Shown here piece by piece: positions 1 to 8,918 of a stretch of DNA of 62,480 nt (positions within the stretch are counted from its first letter, which is position 1; each line of letters begins with the position of its first letter). A program made the position numbers and the translations under genes. The notes beneath the pieces were generated by a model. The model ran no database searches, was not told where the DNA came from, and saw nothing but the letters and a program-made list of their open reading frames with translations. The DNA lies in assembly GCF_900176485.1 (NCBI RefSeq), contig NZ_FWYD01000021.1, positions 1 through 62,480 of the forward strand, read 5' to 3'. Source of the DNA: Primorskyibacter flagellatus. Its GTDB lineage: Bacteria; Pseudomonadota; Alphaproteobacteria; Rhodobacterales; Rhodobacteraceae.

Positions 1-106
1 CCATCGTCGTCTCCTTCTGAATACTCAGAACGAAACTCGCCGTTGGCTCAGTGCAACGGAACCGCAGAAATCAATGGGACGGGGACGGCGCATACGTTTT
101 ACAAGA

Positions 107-340
107 CTAACCCTTCAACGGACTTGCGCAACAGAGCCTCTTTAATCGATCGGCAAGCTGTTCGGCGAACGGATCAAGTTTGCTTTGCCGCTCTCGCGCC
201 ATAAAATGCGACTCAATCCTGCCTGCATTCAAATAATTTGTGATGGTATTGCGCGACATACCAATGCGTCGCGAGGAAAGGGAGTAGCTCACTATACTTC
301 TGTCGACAGACCCATTACGGACCCGGTAATTTACGTCCAA
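107..340 (-). pseudogene. IS21-family transposase (IstA) N-terminal fragment
   Basis: A 77-residue frame resembles the N-terminus of IS21-type IstA transposases: a helix-turn-helix stretch (SRNTITNYL) followed by the characteristic SKLDPF motif and a following RL segment. IstA is normally about 400-500 residues with a DDE integrase core, and it is followed by the ATPase IstB. Neither the core nor IstB is present, so this is a dead remnant. Family assignment rests on motif recognition only. Confidence 0.55.
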
Positions 341-404
341 ACATGAATTCGTGTGGCAAAGCCGTGTAAACAGGGCGCACGCCCGGAACGACCGAGGTCA
401 AACC

Positions 405-692
405 ATGAACCGAACTAAGATTATTGTGCTTTTCGCTTTCGTACTCGTCGCTGGGTGCAGTCATGGCGCAGGCGGGCGGACTTTGGTTGAAGGTGCCGGG
501 CAGGATGAGCTTTTGAAGCTGCGTGGCGGCCCCGGACTTGGCTTTAGAGTAATTCTGGGCTTGCCGGACGGCACCGAAGTGATCCGCCGCGACTGTGTGA
601 CCGAGTTGGGCCAGCTCTGGTGTCGGGTCTCTTTGGCACAGGCACCGTCAGTCACCGGTTACGTTTCTGCCGACTATCTCTCGCCGCATTGA
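405..692 (+). CDS. Small SH3-domain lipoprotein
   Basis: A 95-residue protein with a lipoprotein signal: MNRTK start, hydrophobic stretch, then a lipobox ending in VAGC (Cys18). The remainder (about residues 28-95) fits a bacterial SH3 (SH3b) fold, with a LKLRGGPG opening, a GTEV turn, a GQLWCRV strand and a GYVSADYL ending. Such proteins are anchored to a membrane facing the periplasm and often bind peptidoglycan or partner proteins. An upstream in-frame ATG at 351 would put 18 extra residues before the signal peptide, so the ATG at 405 is preferred. No partner gene is evident next to it. Confidence 0.65.
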   Translation: MNRTKIIVLFAFVLVAGCSHGAGGRTLVEGAGQDELLKLRGGPGLGFRVILGLPDGTEVIRRDCVTELGQLWCRVSLAQAPSVTGYVSADYLSPH

Positions 693-1068
693 CGTGTTGC
701 GTCCATGCGGTTCGGATCTGCCGCTGATACATCGGGACCCCCGCGGCAGTCTGATGATTACGGATCAACGGTGGGCCCGCCAACTGACGCCTCCGAAAAT
801 CTATCCATTGTTTGTTTCGTTTGAACCGATTTTTTTCAATGATCGCGCCAAGATGCTCTGCGGCATTTCCCAAGTTGAATGCCGCAGGTTGTGTGCCATC
901 GCCTCGGCCGTAATAGGATTGATTGCGCGCGAGCAGAGATGATTGCTGTGGCGCTCTTTCGGCGGCAGCACCGCAACCGGAGGGATCAAGAAAAGAAGGA
1001 CCGCCAGAGATTCAACGAATCTTAATGTAGCGCGTGTCAAGCTGGCCCTGAGAATAGGGATGAAATTG
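693..1068. other. Non-coding stretch upstream of the H-NOX gene
   Basis: I see no convincing gene in these 376 bases. Short frames on both strands lack recognisable domains. The interval presumably carries the promoter of the H-NOX/diguanylate cyclase pair. A purine-rich AGGGA at about 1056-1060 lies 8 bases before the ATG at 1069. Confidence 0.4.
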
Positions 1069-1686
1069 ATGCATGGCCTAATCAACCGGACGATTCAGTG
1101 TTTCGTGCGTGACACATATGGCCCACAGGTTTGGGATCGTATAGCGCATCGCACGGATAGCGGGGTTCTCAGCTTCGAGTCTATGTTGGTCTACGAAGAC
1201 GACTTGACCAGCGTTTTCCTTGATGCATGCAGTGCCGAACTGGCAAAGCCTCGCGCCGGACTGTTGGAAGATATGGGGACATACCTTGTGTCCCACCCCA
1301 ACAATGAATCCCTGCGACGGCTGTTGCGCTTCGGGGGCGGAGATTTCATCGAATTTCTGCATTCACTGGACGATCTTCCTGAAAGGGCGCGACTTGCCGT
1401 TTCTGACCTTGAACTGCCAGAGCTAGAGCTTCACGAATCCGGGTCGACCGAATTTCGGCTGATCTGTCGTTCTCGGATGCCGGGTTTTGGACATGTGCTG
1501 GTTGGTTTGCTCCGAACCTTGGCGGATGATTACGGCACGCTTGCCTGCCTCGATTTCGGAAAGGGAGATGGGACTGAAGAATTTGTAGAGATCACTCTCT
1601 TCGAGACTGAATATTCGGTCGGTCGCAGTTTCGATCTGGGCGCGCGTGTCAATCATACGGGCGGAGGCGATGTAGATGGCGTCTGA
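1069..1686 (+). CDS. H-NOX (heme NO-binding, HNOB) domain protein
   Basis: A 205-residue protein that opens with MHGLINR, matching the start of H-NOX sensors, and keeps the family helices (YGPQVWDRI at 18-25, LLEDMGTYLV at 65-74, FIEFLHSLDDL at 93-103, GHVLVGLL at 141-148). H-NOX proteins bind heme and sense NO or O2, passing the signal to a neighbouring effector. The start at 1069 is chosen because the family begins M-x-G; the ATG at 1060 would add three residues. The residue aligning with the usual heme-ligating His after the LDD motif is Pro104. The YxSxR heme-propionate motif is degenerate (CRSRM, 133-137). The gene overlaps the following diguanylate cyclase by 11 bases, which implies coupled translation. 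Family assignment is solid; heme binding is uncertain. Confidence 0.8.
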   Translation: MHGLINRTIQCFVRDTYGPQVWDRIAHRTDSGVLSFESMLVYEDDLTSVFLDACSAELAKPRAGLLEDMGTYLVSHPNNESLRRLLRFGGGDFIEFLHSLDDLPERARLAVSDLELPELELHESGSTEFRLICRSRMPGFGHVLVGLLRTLADDYGTLACLDFGKGDGTEEFVEITLFETEYSVGRSFDLGARVNHTGGGDVDGV

Positions 1687-2659
1687 CCGTATTCTTGATA
1701 TTCTTTGTCCGATGCACCTGACCGTGGATGCGACCGGACAAATTCGACATGTCGGTCCAACTCTGGCGAAATTACGGATCGGGGACCCGCTTGTCGGGAA
1801 ACGATTGCTGGACGTGTTTGATCTGCACCGCCCGCAAGGCGTCGGGATGATGTCGGATCTGTTGGCGATTGCCGGTCGCAAACTCCAGCTCCGGTTTCGA
1901 GAGCCGCCCCATACCAGTCTGAAGGCTGTGCTTGTCGCAGATGAAACGGGTGGCGCGATTCTGAATCTGTCATTCGGGATCTCGGTGGTGGATAGCGTTC
2001 GAGACTATCACCTGACCAATGCCGATTTCGCCCCGACGGATCTGACTGTTGAGATGCTGTATCTGGTCGAAGCCAAATCCGCCGCGATGCAGGCGTCGCG
2101 ATTGCTCAACGAGCGTTTGCAAGGGGCAAGAATGGCTGCGGAAGAGCAGGCGTTTACGGATACCTTGACCGGGTTGAAAAACCGCCGCGCGATGGATCAT
2201 GTGCTTTCGCGTCTGCTGGCCACCGATCAGGCCGTATCGGTGATGCATCTCGATCTGGACTATTTCAAGCAGGTCAATGATCAACACGGCCATGCCGCCG
2301 GCGATCATGTCCTGAAGCAAGTGGCGCAGCGCATGCTGGAAGTCACCCGTGAAAACGACACCGTGGTCAGATTCGGTGGGGATGAATTCTTGTTGATTTT
2401 TCCGCAACTTACTGATGCTGAAAAGTTATCCCAGCTTGCCCAACGCCTGATCGAACGTATCGAGAGGCCAGTCGCCTTTGCCGATAACATTTGCCGGGTT
2501 TCGGGAAGTGTCGGGATCGCAATGCATGACGGTCTGACGCCGAAAAGCGCTGAACAGATTATCACGGATGCCGATGATGCGCTCTATCGTTCTAAACGAA
2601 AAGGCCGGGCCTGCTATAGTTTTCATGGTCAGACCGGCCACGATAAACGAACGGCGTGA
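1676..2659 (+). CDS. HNOBA-type sensor diguanylate cyclase (GGDEF)
   Basis: A 327-residue cytoplasmic protein. The first 145 residues resemble the HNOBA (heme NO-binding associated, PAS-like) domain, opening with a CPMHLTVDATGQI strand pattern. A short coiled segment at about 130-158 leads into a GGDEF domain (160-316) with the full active site GGDEF at 234-238 and an upstream RxxD inhibitory site (R225-D228), so product-feedback-inhibited synthesis of c-di-GMP from two GTP is expected. A GGAGG sits just upstream of the ATG, and the start lies inside the H-NOX gene. In roseobacters and other bacteria, H-NOX proteins act on such cyclases in trans. The partnership is inferred from the overlap and the domain pairing. 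Confidence 0.88.
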   Translation: MASDRILDILCPMHLTVDATGQIRHVGPTLAKLRIGDPLVGKRLLDVFDLHRPQGVGMMSDLLAIAGRKLQLRFREPPHTSLKAVLVADETGGAILNLSFGISVVDSVRDYHLTNADFAPTDLTVEMLYLVEAKSAAMQASRLLNERLQGARMAAEEQAFTDTLTGLKNRRAMDHVLSRLLATDQAVSVMHLDLDYFKQVNDQHGHAAGDHVLKQVAQRMLEVTRENDTVVRFGGDEFLLIFPQLTDAEKLSQLAQRLIERIERPVAFADNICRVSGSVGIAMHDGLTPKSAEQIITDADDALYRSKRKGRACYSFHGQTGHDKRTA

Positions 2660-2772
2660 AAGGTCCGAACACGACTTTCGACGCGTCCGGCAGATCATTC
2701 ATTGTTGAAGAGATATTTTTGACTTTGAGGGCTTGATACGGCTAAGCCTATTGCGTAAGTAGCGGCTCACGT

Positions 2773-2847
2773 TGGGGTGTAGCCAAGCGGTAAGGCATCG
2801 GTTTTTGGTACCGTGTATCGTAGGTTCGAATCCTACCACCCCAGCCA
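2773..2847 (+). tRNA. tRNA-Gln (anticodon TTG)
   Basis: A 75-base cloverleaf with a 7-bp acceptor stem (TGGGGTG paired with CACCCCA), a TTG anticodon in the sequence TTTTTGGTA, a GGTTCGAATCC T-arm and an encoded CCA end. Its 3' end is the integration site of the genomic island that follows, and the gene is left intact by the insertion. Confidence 0.95.
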
Positions 2848-2848
2848 A
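2828..2848. repeat. Left attachment repeat (attL) in tRNA-Gln 3' end
   Basis: These 21 bases cover the T-arm, acceptor 3' strand and CCA of tRNA-Gln. They recur with two mismatches at 23760-23780. The tyrosine integrase relic starts about 135 bases downstream, the usual layout for a tRNA-targeting island. Confidence 0.75.
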
Positions 2849-2982
2849 TGATACCAAAAAAACTCCATACTTCCCAATGGGATAGCCACTGATCAAGCGG
2901 CCAGCCTCCCGTCTACACATCACGGTGCTTCACAAACTGCTTCACATCGGCCCGGATGCAGGCCACGTGTCACCGGCAGAAA

Positions 2983-4850
2983 ATGGGGTTTGCACTTGGT
3001 TCGCAGAAACCGGGTCTTCCACTTTCGCCGCCGCTGGCCGGAAGAAATCCGGCGTCATGGCGCGCCGACATTTCTGTCGGTTTCGCTCCGCACCCAAGTT
3101 CTCTCCGACGCGGTGAAGCGGTCTGTCGACCTGCTGTCCGCTATCGAGGCAGGAGAGAGACAGGTGCTGGCAGAACTTCAGGCGAGCCCGATCAGCGAGG
3201 CCCGGGTCCGGGCGATGTTGCGGGAGATCGTGCGACGGGCGGTGGCCGGAATGATCGCGCGACAGGAGAGCAACGCTCCGGCCGAGCAGTCCGATGCCTA
3301 CCTCGATCGTGCTCGAGCAATCCTTCGACTTCCTGCACATGGTCTGGATGCTTCCCAAAGGGTGGGGAAAAAGCCACGGGCGCAACCGTCATGGCCAGGA
3401 TGGCCGGAAGCTTTGCCCGCGCCAGGAAATCAGCGACGCCGACGCGAAGGACGCCGCGCTCTTGGAGGGAATCATGCGCCTCGACACGCTGTCGGTGCCG
3501 GACAAGCGCCGCAGGCTCGTGCAGGAGCTGGCACCACGACTGACAGATGGATACCTGTTCGTGCAGCGCGACATGCTCAATCGCATTTTCCGGGCAGCGC
3601 TCGGGCGCAGGCGTGTCGGGCGCGATGTCGACGAAGATGATCGCGTCGTTTCCTCCCATGCGCAGCTCAAAGGACGGATGCAGAATTGGCACAAGGCGCA
3701 AAAGACCAGCTGCGGTCTTCCGAAACGGGTGTCGCGCGCGAAACGGCTCATGTCCTGGTCGCTTGAGCATGTATCCCGCCTCTTGCGGTCGCCGATTTAT
3801 CTGGGCAGTTCTTCGCAGAAGTTGCGCAGCCGCAAGGCGACCGCGCGCAAACGTTATATCATCAGGGACGCGATCTACTGGGTTCCGCTGATCATGATCA
3901 CGATGGGCGTGCGCCCCGAGGAGATCCTCCAGGCCGCCGTGCCGGACGTCGTGCGGCGGGGCGGCATACTCTGCCTCTTCGTCGGAGACGAGGAGGACGC
4001 GGTGCTGAAGAACGAGCAATCCCGGCGCGTCCTGCCGATTCCGCAAATCCTTCTCGACCTCGGCTTCCGGGAATGGGTCGTTGCGAAAAGTCGGTCCGGG
4101 GAAACCTGGCTCTTTCCGGATATCCAACCGGATCGGCCTCACGGGCGACGGTCACAGATCTTCGGTGATCGCCTGCGGAACCTCTTCAAGACCCTCAAGC
4201 TGCAGGACCCGCGCGAAGATATCTACGCCATGCGGCGCACGCTGTCGTCAAAGCTCATGGGCCTGGGCATCGACACCGGCACGCGCCAGCGGATCCTCGG
4301 TCACCTTGAAGGCACGACGGTGGACAAGCACTACTCCGACCATGGCCTTCTGGAATTGAAGGACCTGCTGGATTCCGTCGACTACGGCATCGACGTCGGC
4401 CACGACAGAGGGTTCGCGTTCCCGATCATTGTCGGCACACGCACGGCCCTGCAGGCGGCACTGGATGTCGACGTGGCATTGAGCGATCAGCGGGAAGTTT
4501 CCGCCGTTCAGCTTCGCGATGCGGAAACCGACGAGATCGTATTCGAAGCCACGATCTCTGGCCGCAAGGCCCCGTCGACCTTCCCCTGGAATGAATGCGG
4601 CGCACTCGAAGAGAAGGACGTTGCGGCCCGGATCATTTCGCTTGTCGACGACATCCTGGTGCTTCGTGACCTGCATCTCGAGGCGGGAGCGACGCCGGAA
4701 GATATCCGACAGCTTCTCGCACATGCACGGACAGCGATCGAGGGCCTGCTGCACTGCGTGCGACAGATCGCGCAGGCATGGCGAGCACATCGAAGCCAAA
4801 CAACCGAAATCGGGGCGAATTCTGTACCCTCGCTGCAAGTACGCGCCAAA
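2983..4850 (+). pseudogene. Tyrosine-recombinase integrase, frameshifted
   Basis: The N-terminal part (frame from about 2990; LVRRNRVFHFRRRWPEE and following helices) and the catalytic part (frame from about 3294) lie in different frames, so the gene is broken near 3300-3345 and perhaps also at its start, where the ATG at 2983 is out of frame with the N-terminal domain. The catalytic half keeps the active-site pattern: Arg in MGVRPEEI, YAMRRTL in place of HxxR, a GH in RILGH, and the nucleophile Tyr in DKHYSD. The open frame runs on to 4943, but the last 90 bases are antisense to the LysR gene and are probably not integrase. It would have catalysed integration at the adjacent tRNA. Confidence 0.75.
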
Positions 4851-4855
4851 GTCAG

Positions 4856-5731
4856 CTATGCATATTCTCCTTTCGCGGCGAACCATTCCACGACAGCTTG
4901 TGCCGCGTGGCTGCGTTTTGGTCCGCGCATCGCCAACATGTAAAAGTGTTGGTCGCCCAAAAGTGTCTCGGGAATTACCTGAACCAGATGACCTGCCGCA
5001 ATGTCCCTTTGCGCGAGAAAGCTGCTGACAAGGGCTATGCCCTGACCCGAAAGTGCGGCGTCCATGGTGAGGGCGGTCTGGCTCAATCGTAGCCCATGGC
5101 CACCGCGATCATCCGCTTTCAATTCCCTGAGAAACGCAGGCCACAGATCATGCGCATCGTGCAGTTTCGGCAGATGTGACAGCGTTTCCCGGGAAAGCGG
5201 CAAGCCGTGCGGTGCGAGAAGCGAGGGGGCCGCCACGGCGATGATCTCTTGTCGGAACAGACGAACCGCATCCAGCGCAGCGCCGAAGGGTGGCTTGCCT
5301 TGGCGGATGGCCACATCGATCCCGTCGCCATGAAAGCTCGACACCTTTTCAGTGGCGAGGATTTGCAGGTCGATCTGTGGATGTGTCGCCGAAAAATCCG
5401 GTAGATTCGGGATGAGCCACTTGGCCGCGAAGGTCGGCGTGACGCTCACCAAGACCCTACCCGGTTCGGGGCGCAATGTCGCGGTGGCGGCGCGCAACTC
5501 TTCAAACGCCGTGACGACGCGCCCGTGGTAGCTTCGGCCCGATGATGTGAATGCCAGCCCTTTGGGCAAACGCTCGAACAGGGGTATCCCCAAATGTGCT
5601 TCGAGCTGTCGCACTTGCTGCGCAACTGCGCCTTGCGTCACGCCCATTTCGTCGGCCGCCGCACGAAAGTTCAGATGACGGCCTGCGGCGTCGAAAGCGC
5701 GTAAGGAATTGAGGGGCGGAATTTGGGTCAT
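4856..5731 (-). CDS. LysR-family regulator, GcvA-like
   Basis: A 291-residue LysR-type transcriptional regulator. A winged HTH occupies residues 1-65 (NSLRAFDAAGRHLNFRAAA opening, GVTQGAVAQQVRQLE recognition helix), followed by a periplasmic-binding-type effector domain (about 90-291). The opening PPLNSLRAFDAAGRH is typical of the GcvA-like subgroup. It is divergent from the SDR gene starting at 5816 with 84 bases between them, so it most likely controls that gene and itself. Its 3' end overlaps the tail of the broken integrase frame. Confidence 0.88.
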   Translation of the reverse strand: MTQIPPLNSLRAFDAAGRHLNFRAAADEMGVTQGAVAQQVRQLEAHLGIPLFERLPKGLAFTSSGRSYHGRVVTAFEELRAATATLRPEPGRVLVSVTPTFAAKWLIPNLPDFSATHPQIDLQILATEKVSSFHGDGIDVAIRQGKPPFGAALDAVRLFRQEIIAVAAPSLLAPHGLPLSRETLSHLPKLHDAHDLWPAFLRELKADDRGGHGLRLSQTALTMDAALSGQGIALVSSFLAQRDIAAGHLVQVIPETLLGDQHFYMLAMRGPKRSHAAQAVVEWFAAKGEYA

Positions 5732-5765
5732 GTGGTGATAGTATTCCTGCTGTCAGACGACATCA

Positions 5766-5780
5766 ATTCTTGCGCGCAAT
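5766..5780. promoter_or_regulatory. Candidate LysR-type operator
   Basis: The divergent promoter region contains a perfect 10-bp palindrome TTGCGCGCAA (5770-5779) inside ATTCTTGCGCGCAAT, which fits the T-N11-A pattern of LysR boxes. It lies between the LysR gene and the SDR gene. Confidence 0.4.
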
Positions 5781-5815
5781 GATCGCCGAACTTCCTTAAA
5801 TCCGGGAGGGAAGCA

Positions 5816-6535
5816 ATGATGGAGAGTTCAATGCCAGGAGAAAAAGTAGCGCTCATAACCGCTGGTGGCAGTGGCATGGGCGCGGATGCAGCCCGCAGGT
5901 TGGCCGAAGACGGTTTTCAGGTCGGGATCTTGTCATCGTCCGGCAAGGGCGAGGCGCTTGGCAAGGAGTTGGGTGGCTTTGGCGTCACAGGATCGAACCG
6001 CTCGAACGACGATCTTGCCGCGCTGGTGCAGGGCGCGGCGGACCGCTGGGGCCGTGTCGATGTCCTGGTCAACTCGGCAGGGCACGGCCCCAAAGGCCCG
6101 ATATTGGAAATCTCGGATGATGAGTGGCACGTTGGCATGGAAGTCTATCTGCTGAACGTTATTCGGCCCACGCGGCTGGTGACGCCTTTGATGCAGGCAC
6201 AGGGTGGCGGCGTGATCATCAACATCTCGACCTTCGCGGCGTTTGAACCGGACCCGCTCTTTCCGACGTCTGGCGTGTTCCGCGCGGGCCTTGCCGCCTT
6301 CACCAAGCTTTATGCGGACAAGTACGCCCCCGATAATATTCGCGTGAACAACGTGCTTCCGGGCTTTATCGACAGCCTGCCCGAAACCGAGGACCGCCGC
6401 GCACGCATCCCGATGGGGCGCTATGGGAAGGCGGAGGAGGTGTCCTCGCTGATCTCATGGCTGGCGTCCGAGGGTGGTGGCTACATGACCGGCCAGAACC
6501 TGCGGATTGACGGGGGACTGAGCCGTGCTGTCTGA
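5816..6535 (+). CDS. SDR-family protein with altered catalytic residues
   Basis: A 239-residue classical-length short-chain dehydrogenase. The nucleotide-binding motif TAGGSGMG is at 15-22, a VNSAG motif is near 85-89 and the catalytic-loop Ser is at 138 (NISTF). The YxxxK pair is missing: the aligned positions read S152 and R156 (SGVFR). The C-terminal LRIDGG ending is normal. The protein may use another proton donor or may bind a nucleotide without classical redox chemistry. GGGAGGG lies just upstream of the ATG. The next gene, a small membrane protein, overlaps its stop by 11 bases. Divergent LysR gene upstream. Confidence 0.82.
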   Translation: MMESSMPGEKVALITAGGSGMGADAARRLAEDGFQVGILSSSGKGEALGKELGGFGVTGSNRSNDDLAALVQGAADRWGRVDVLVNSAGHGPKGPILEISDDEWHVGMEVYLLNVIRPTRLVTPLMQAQGGGVIINISTFAAFEPDPLFPTSGVFRAGLAAFTKLYADKYAPDNIRVNNVLPGFIDSLPETEDRRARIPMGRYGKAEEVSSLISWLASEGGGYMTGQNLRIDGGLSRAV

Positions 6536-6776
6536 TGTCGCGATGGCCGCACCCTCGAGCGGGCGGGCCGCCTTCACGGTGAAATGGGCCGCGTCAATCA
6601 TACAAATCATGGGCTACACGGCGACGGCCTTTGGCTGGACACCTTGGAACTTGTACCTGTTCCTTGTAGGCGTTCTCGGATGGTTCGTGGTCGGTGTGTT
6701 TTGGAACGACAAGGCGATCATGCTGATCCATTTCGTCGCGCTCGGTGCCATGCTTGCGGGAATGAGTAGCAGCTGA
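6525..6776 (+). CDS. Small two-to-three-helix membrane protein (DUF6552-like)
   Basis: An 83-residue protein with hydrophobic segments at about 19-35, 42-58 and 62-80, including WTPWNLYLFLVGVLGW and NDKAIMLIHFVALG. The arrangement recalls the small DUF6552-type membrane proteins; this is from memory and is not certain. It starts inside the SDR gene, so the two are almost surely co-translated. The function is unknown. Confidence 0.6.
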   Translation: MLSDVAMAAPSSGRAAFTVKWAASIIQIMGYTATAFGWTPWNLYLFLVGVLGWFVVGVFWNDKAIMLIHFVALGAMLAGMSSS

Positions 6777-6809
6777 AGGGCGAGCGAGATTTGATCCTCG
6801 AGAAGACAG

Positions 6810-6968
6810 TCTGGATCGTCAGCTACGGACCACCTGCGGCGCTACCTGACGCAGAACCGCGATCTTGGCATCAACCAAGTCGCTCTGAACCTGCGATTTA
6901 ACGGCGCGGATATTGGAGATACCATGCATCGGCTGGCGGAGGATATCCTGCCGGACTTCCGAATCTGA
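6810..6968 (+). pseudogene. C-terminal scrap of a luciferase-like monooxygenase
   Basis: A frame ending with TGA at 6966-6968 encodes the pattern [12 protein letters not shown] followed by LAEDILPDF, which resembles the very C-terminus of luciferase-like flavin oxidoreductases. Nothing upstream continues the protein and there is no start codon, so only about 45 residues remain. This is a relic of a rearrangement just upstream of the next SDR gene. Confidence 0.45.
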
Positions 6969-6978
6969 GGAAAGCCCA

Positions 6979-7785
6979 ATGTCCAAAACGATCCTGGTCA
7001 CCGGCGCGACCGATGGCATCGGTCTGCTGACCGCAAAGACACTCGCGGAGGCAGGCCACACCGTCCTTCTGCACGGCCGCAGCGCCGACAAGCTGGAGGC
7101 CGCCGCAAAGGACGTGGGCGGCGCGCCCGAGACCTACCGCGCCGATCTCTCGCATCTGGACGAGGTCGAGGCGCTGGCCCGGGAGATCCGGGCCCGTCAT
7201 GATCGGATCGATGTGCTGATCAACAACGCCGGCGTCTTCAAGACCGACGAGACCCGCACATCAGGGGGCCTCGACCTCCGCTTCGTGGTCAACACGCTTG
7301 CGCCTTACCTGATCACCCGGCATCTGCTGCCGATCCTCCCGAAGGATGGCCGCGTCGTGAACCTGTCGTCAGCGGCGCAAGCGCCCGTAGACGTGGACGC
7401 GATGCGCGGCAAGCGCGCGCTTGAGCACATGGAGGCCTACGCGCAAAGCAAGCTGGCCATCACCATCTGGACGCAGGAGCTGGCCCGCGCCAATCCCGAT
7501 GGACCGGCCTTTATCGCCGTGAACCCCGGATCTCTGCTGGCCTCGAAGATGGTCAAGGAAGGCTTCGGCGTGGCTGGCAACGATCTGTCCATCGGCGCCG
7601 AGATCCTGCGCCGCGCCGCGCTGTCCGAGGACTTTGCCACGGCCTCCGGGCGCTATTACGACAATGACGCTGGCCAGTTCGCGCCCCCACATCAAGATGC
7701 GGCGGATCTGGCCAAAGTTGCTGAGATCGTCGAAGCGATGGAAGACATCATCTCGGCCAATTCGAAAGACCACGGTCATGACTGA
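6979..7785 (+). CDS. SDR-family NAD(P)-dependent oxidoreductase
   Basis: A 268-residue short-chain dehydrogenase with intact hallmarks: TGATDGIG (8-15), NNAG (82-85), catalytic Ser131, Tyr154 and Lys158 (YAQSK). The architecture resembles the retinol-dehydrogenase/WW-oxidoreductase-like subgroup, with an N-x-G-S-L-L loop after the active site. The ATG at 6979 is preferred because GAGGAAA lies six bases upstream and the Rossmann motif then starts at residue 8. The gene overlaps the following SnoaL-like gene by 8 bases, so the two form a unit. The substrate cannot be told from sequence. Confidence 0.87.
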   Translation: MSKTILVTGATDGIGLLTAKTLAEAGHTVLLHGRSADKLEAAAKDVGGAPETYRADLSHLDEVEALAREIRARHDRIDVLINNAGVFKTDETRTSGGLDLRFVVNTLAPYLITRHLLPILPKDGRVVNLSSAAQAPVDVDAMRGKRALEHMEAYAQSKLAITIWTQELARANPDGPAFIAVNPGSLLASKMVKEGFGVAGNDLSIGAEILRRAALSEDFATASGRYYDNDAGQFAPPHQDAADLAKVAEIVEAMEDIISANSKDHGHD

Positions 7786-8161
7786 TCTGGAGATCATGAA
7801 GCGCGACGTGATTGCGTTTTACAAGATGATGTTCAATGATAGCCGCCCCCGTGAGGCAATCGAGCGATACGCGGGCGACGATTACATCCAGCACAATCCA
7901 CACGTGGCAAGCGGACGACAGGGGTTCATCGATTACTTCGAGCGCATGGCCGCCGAATATCCAGGCAAGCGGGTCGAAGTGAAACGCGCCTTTGCTGAGG
8001 ATTGTCACGTTATTCTGCATTGCCATCAAATCTGGCCGGGCGGATTGGAATATGCAGGGATCGACATCTTTCGGCTCGATGACACGGGCAAGATTGTGGA
8101 ACACTGGGACGTTCTTCAGGAACTTCCCGAGACCAGCGTCCATGATAATGGCATGTTCTGA
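7778..8161 (+). CDS. SnoaL-like / NTF2-fold protein
   Basis: A 127-residue protein with the NTF2-like/SnoaL pattern: an N-terminal helix ([11 protein letters not shown]), a [13 protein letters not shown] segment with the usual Tyr-His pair, and C-terminal strands ending in [10 protein letters not shown]. Relatives include polyketide cyclases and small isomerases, but many are unassigned ester- or epoxide-handling enzymes. Its ATG lies inside the stop region of the preceding SDR gene (8-base overlap), so a shared pathway is likely. Confidence 0.8.
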   Translation: MTDLEIMKRDVIAFYKMMFNDSRPREAIERYAGDDYIQHNPHVASGRQGFIDYFERMAAEYPGKRVEVKRAFAEDCHVILHCHQIWPGGLEYAGIDIFRLDDTGKIVEHWDVLQELPETSVHDNGMF

Positions 8162-8233
8162 GCAAGCGACTCGACGTCTTGTCAGTGAGGAAGTCAGATT
8201 ATGATCCGGCGAGATTTGGTGGAGAGAACAAAG

Positions 8234-8644
8234 ATGACGAAAGTCGCGAAAACTGCCCGCGATATGATCGCGGGTATGACGCCTAAGCTTAAACCGGGTG
8301 CTTTCGTGTTCATCACGACGGGTAACCCTGCTCTCATCAAATCACTTTCATCCCAGGCGATATCGACCTTCAAGGAAGAGGAAGGGATGTCGCTGATCGT
8401 TCCTGTCGAAGTGGCTGAAGAAAAAGGCCTTGATGTGGAGCACCCGATGCGATGCATCACCCTGAACGTGTATGCGTCTCTGGAAGGTGTCGGGCTTACG
8501 GCCGCCGTGTCGACCGCACTTGGGGACGCTGGCATCCCCTGCAACATGGTCGCCGCGTACCACCATGACAACGTGTTCGTGCCGTCCGATAAGGTTCGAA
8601 CGGCGATGGAAGTCCTGGCGCGCCTTCAGTCTCGAGCAAACTGA
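8234..8644 (+). CDS. ACT domain-containing protein (DUF2241 type)
   Basis: A 136-residue protein resembling the COG3602/DUF2241 group with ACT-like domains: a MIAGMTPKLKPGAFVF opening, EEGMSLIVP in the middle and ISTALGDAGIPCNMVAAYHHDN-type features in the second half (actual text VSTALGDAGIPCNM). ACT domains bind small ligands, usually amino acids. The ATG at 8234 follows GGAGAG by about 8 bases; an upstream in-frame ATG at 8201 would add a non-conserved stretch. It lies 72 bases after the SnoaL-like gene on the same strand. Confidence 0.75.
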   Translation: MTKVAKTARDMIAGMTPKLKPGAFVFITTGNPALIKSLSSQAISTFKEEEGMSLIVPVEVAEEKGLDVEHPMRCITLNVYASLEGVGLTAAVSTALGDAGIPCNMVAAYHHDNVFVPSDKVRTAMEVLARLQSRAN

Positions 8645-8918
8645 TACGCGCAGACAATGTGATTTTCCGGCAGGGTTGATGACCGAGAGTTCTCCTGACT
8701 GAACCCGGGTCCAAGGGTTCTGCGATAGTTCGCTCGGCGCTGGAACAGGCGGCGGGAATGGGCATAAAATTGCTGATGGGCCGCTCTGTCCCGCCCAGAT
8801 GATCCTTGTGCTCGTTGGAGACAATTCCAGGGACCAGCCCTTCCACAACCTTGGCCATGCTCCTCATGAGCGTCATGAACGACGCCCATGAAGGCCGTCG
8901 ATCCCCTTCCTGTTGCCG

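Noticed and set aside
2699-2923. A minus-strand frame containing VVGFEPTIHG
   Set aside because: This is the well-known spurious translation of the antisense of a tRNA T-arm; it covers tRNA-Gln.
8645-8918. Minus-strand frames between the ACT gene and the MDR gene, one with a HKDHLGG string
   Set aside because: The string recalls metallo-hydrolase motifs, but the flanking residues do not fit any such family and there is no good start. Treated as non-coding.
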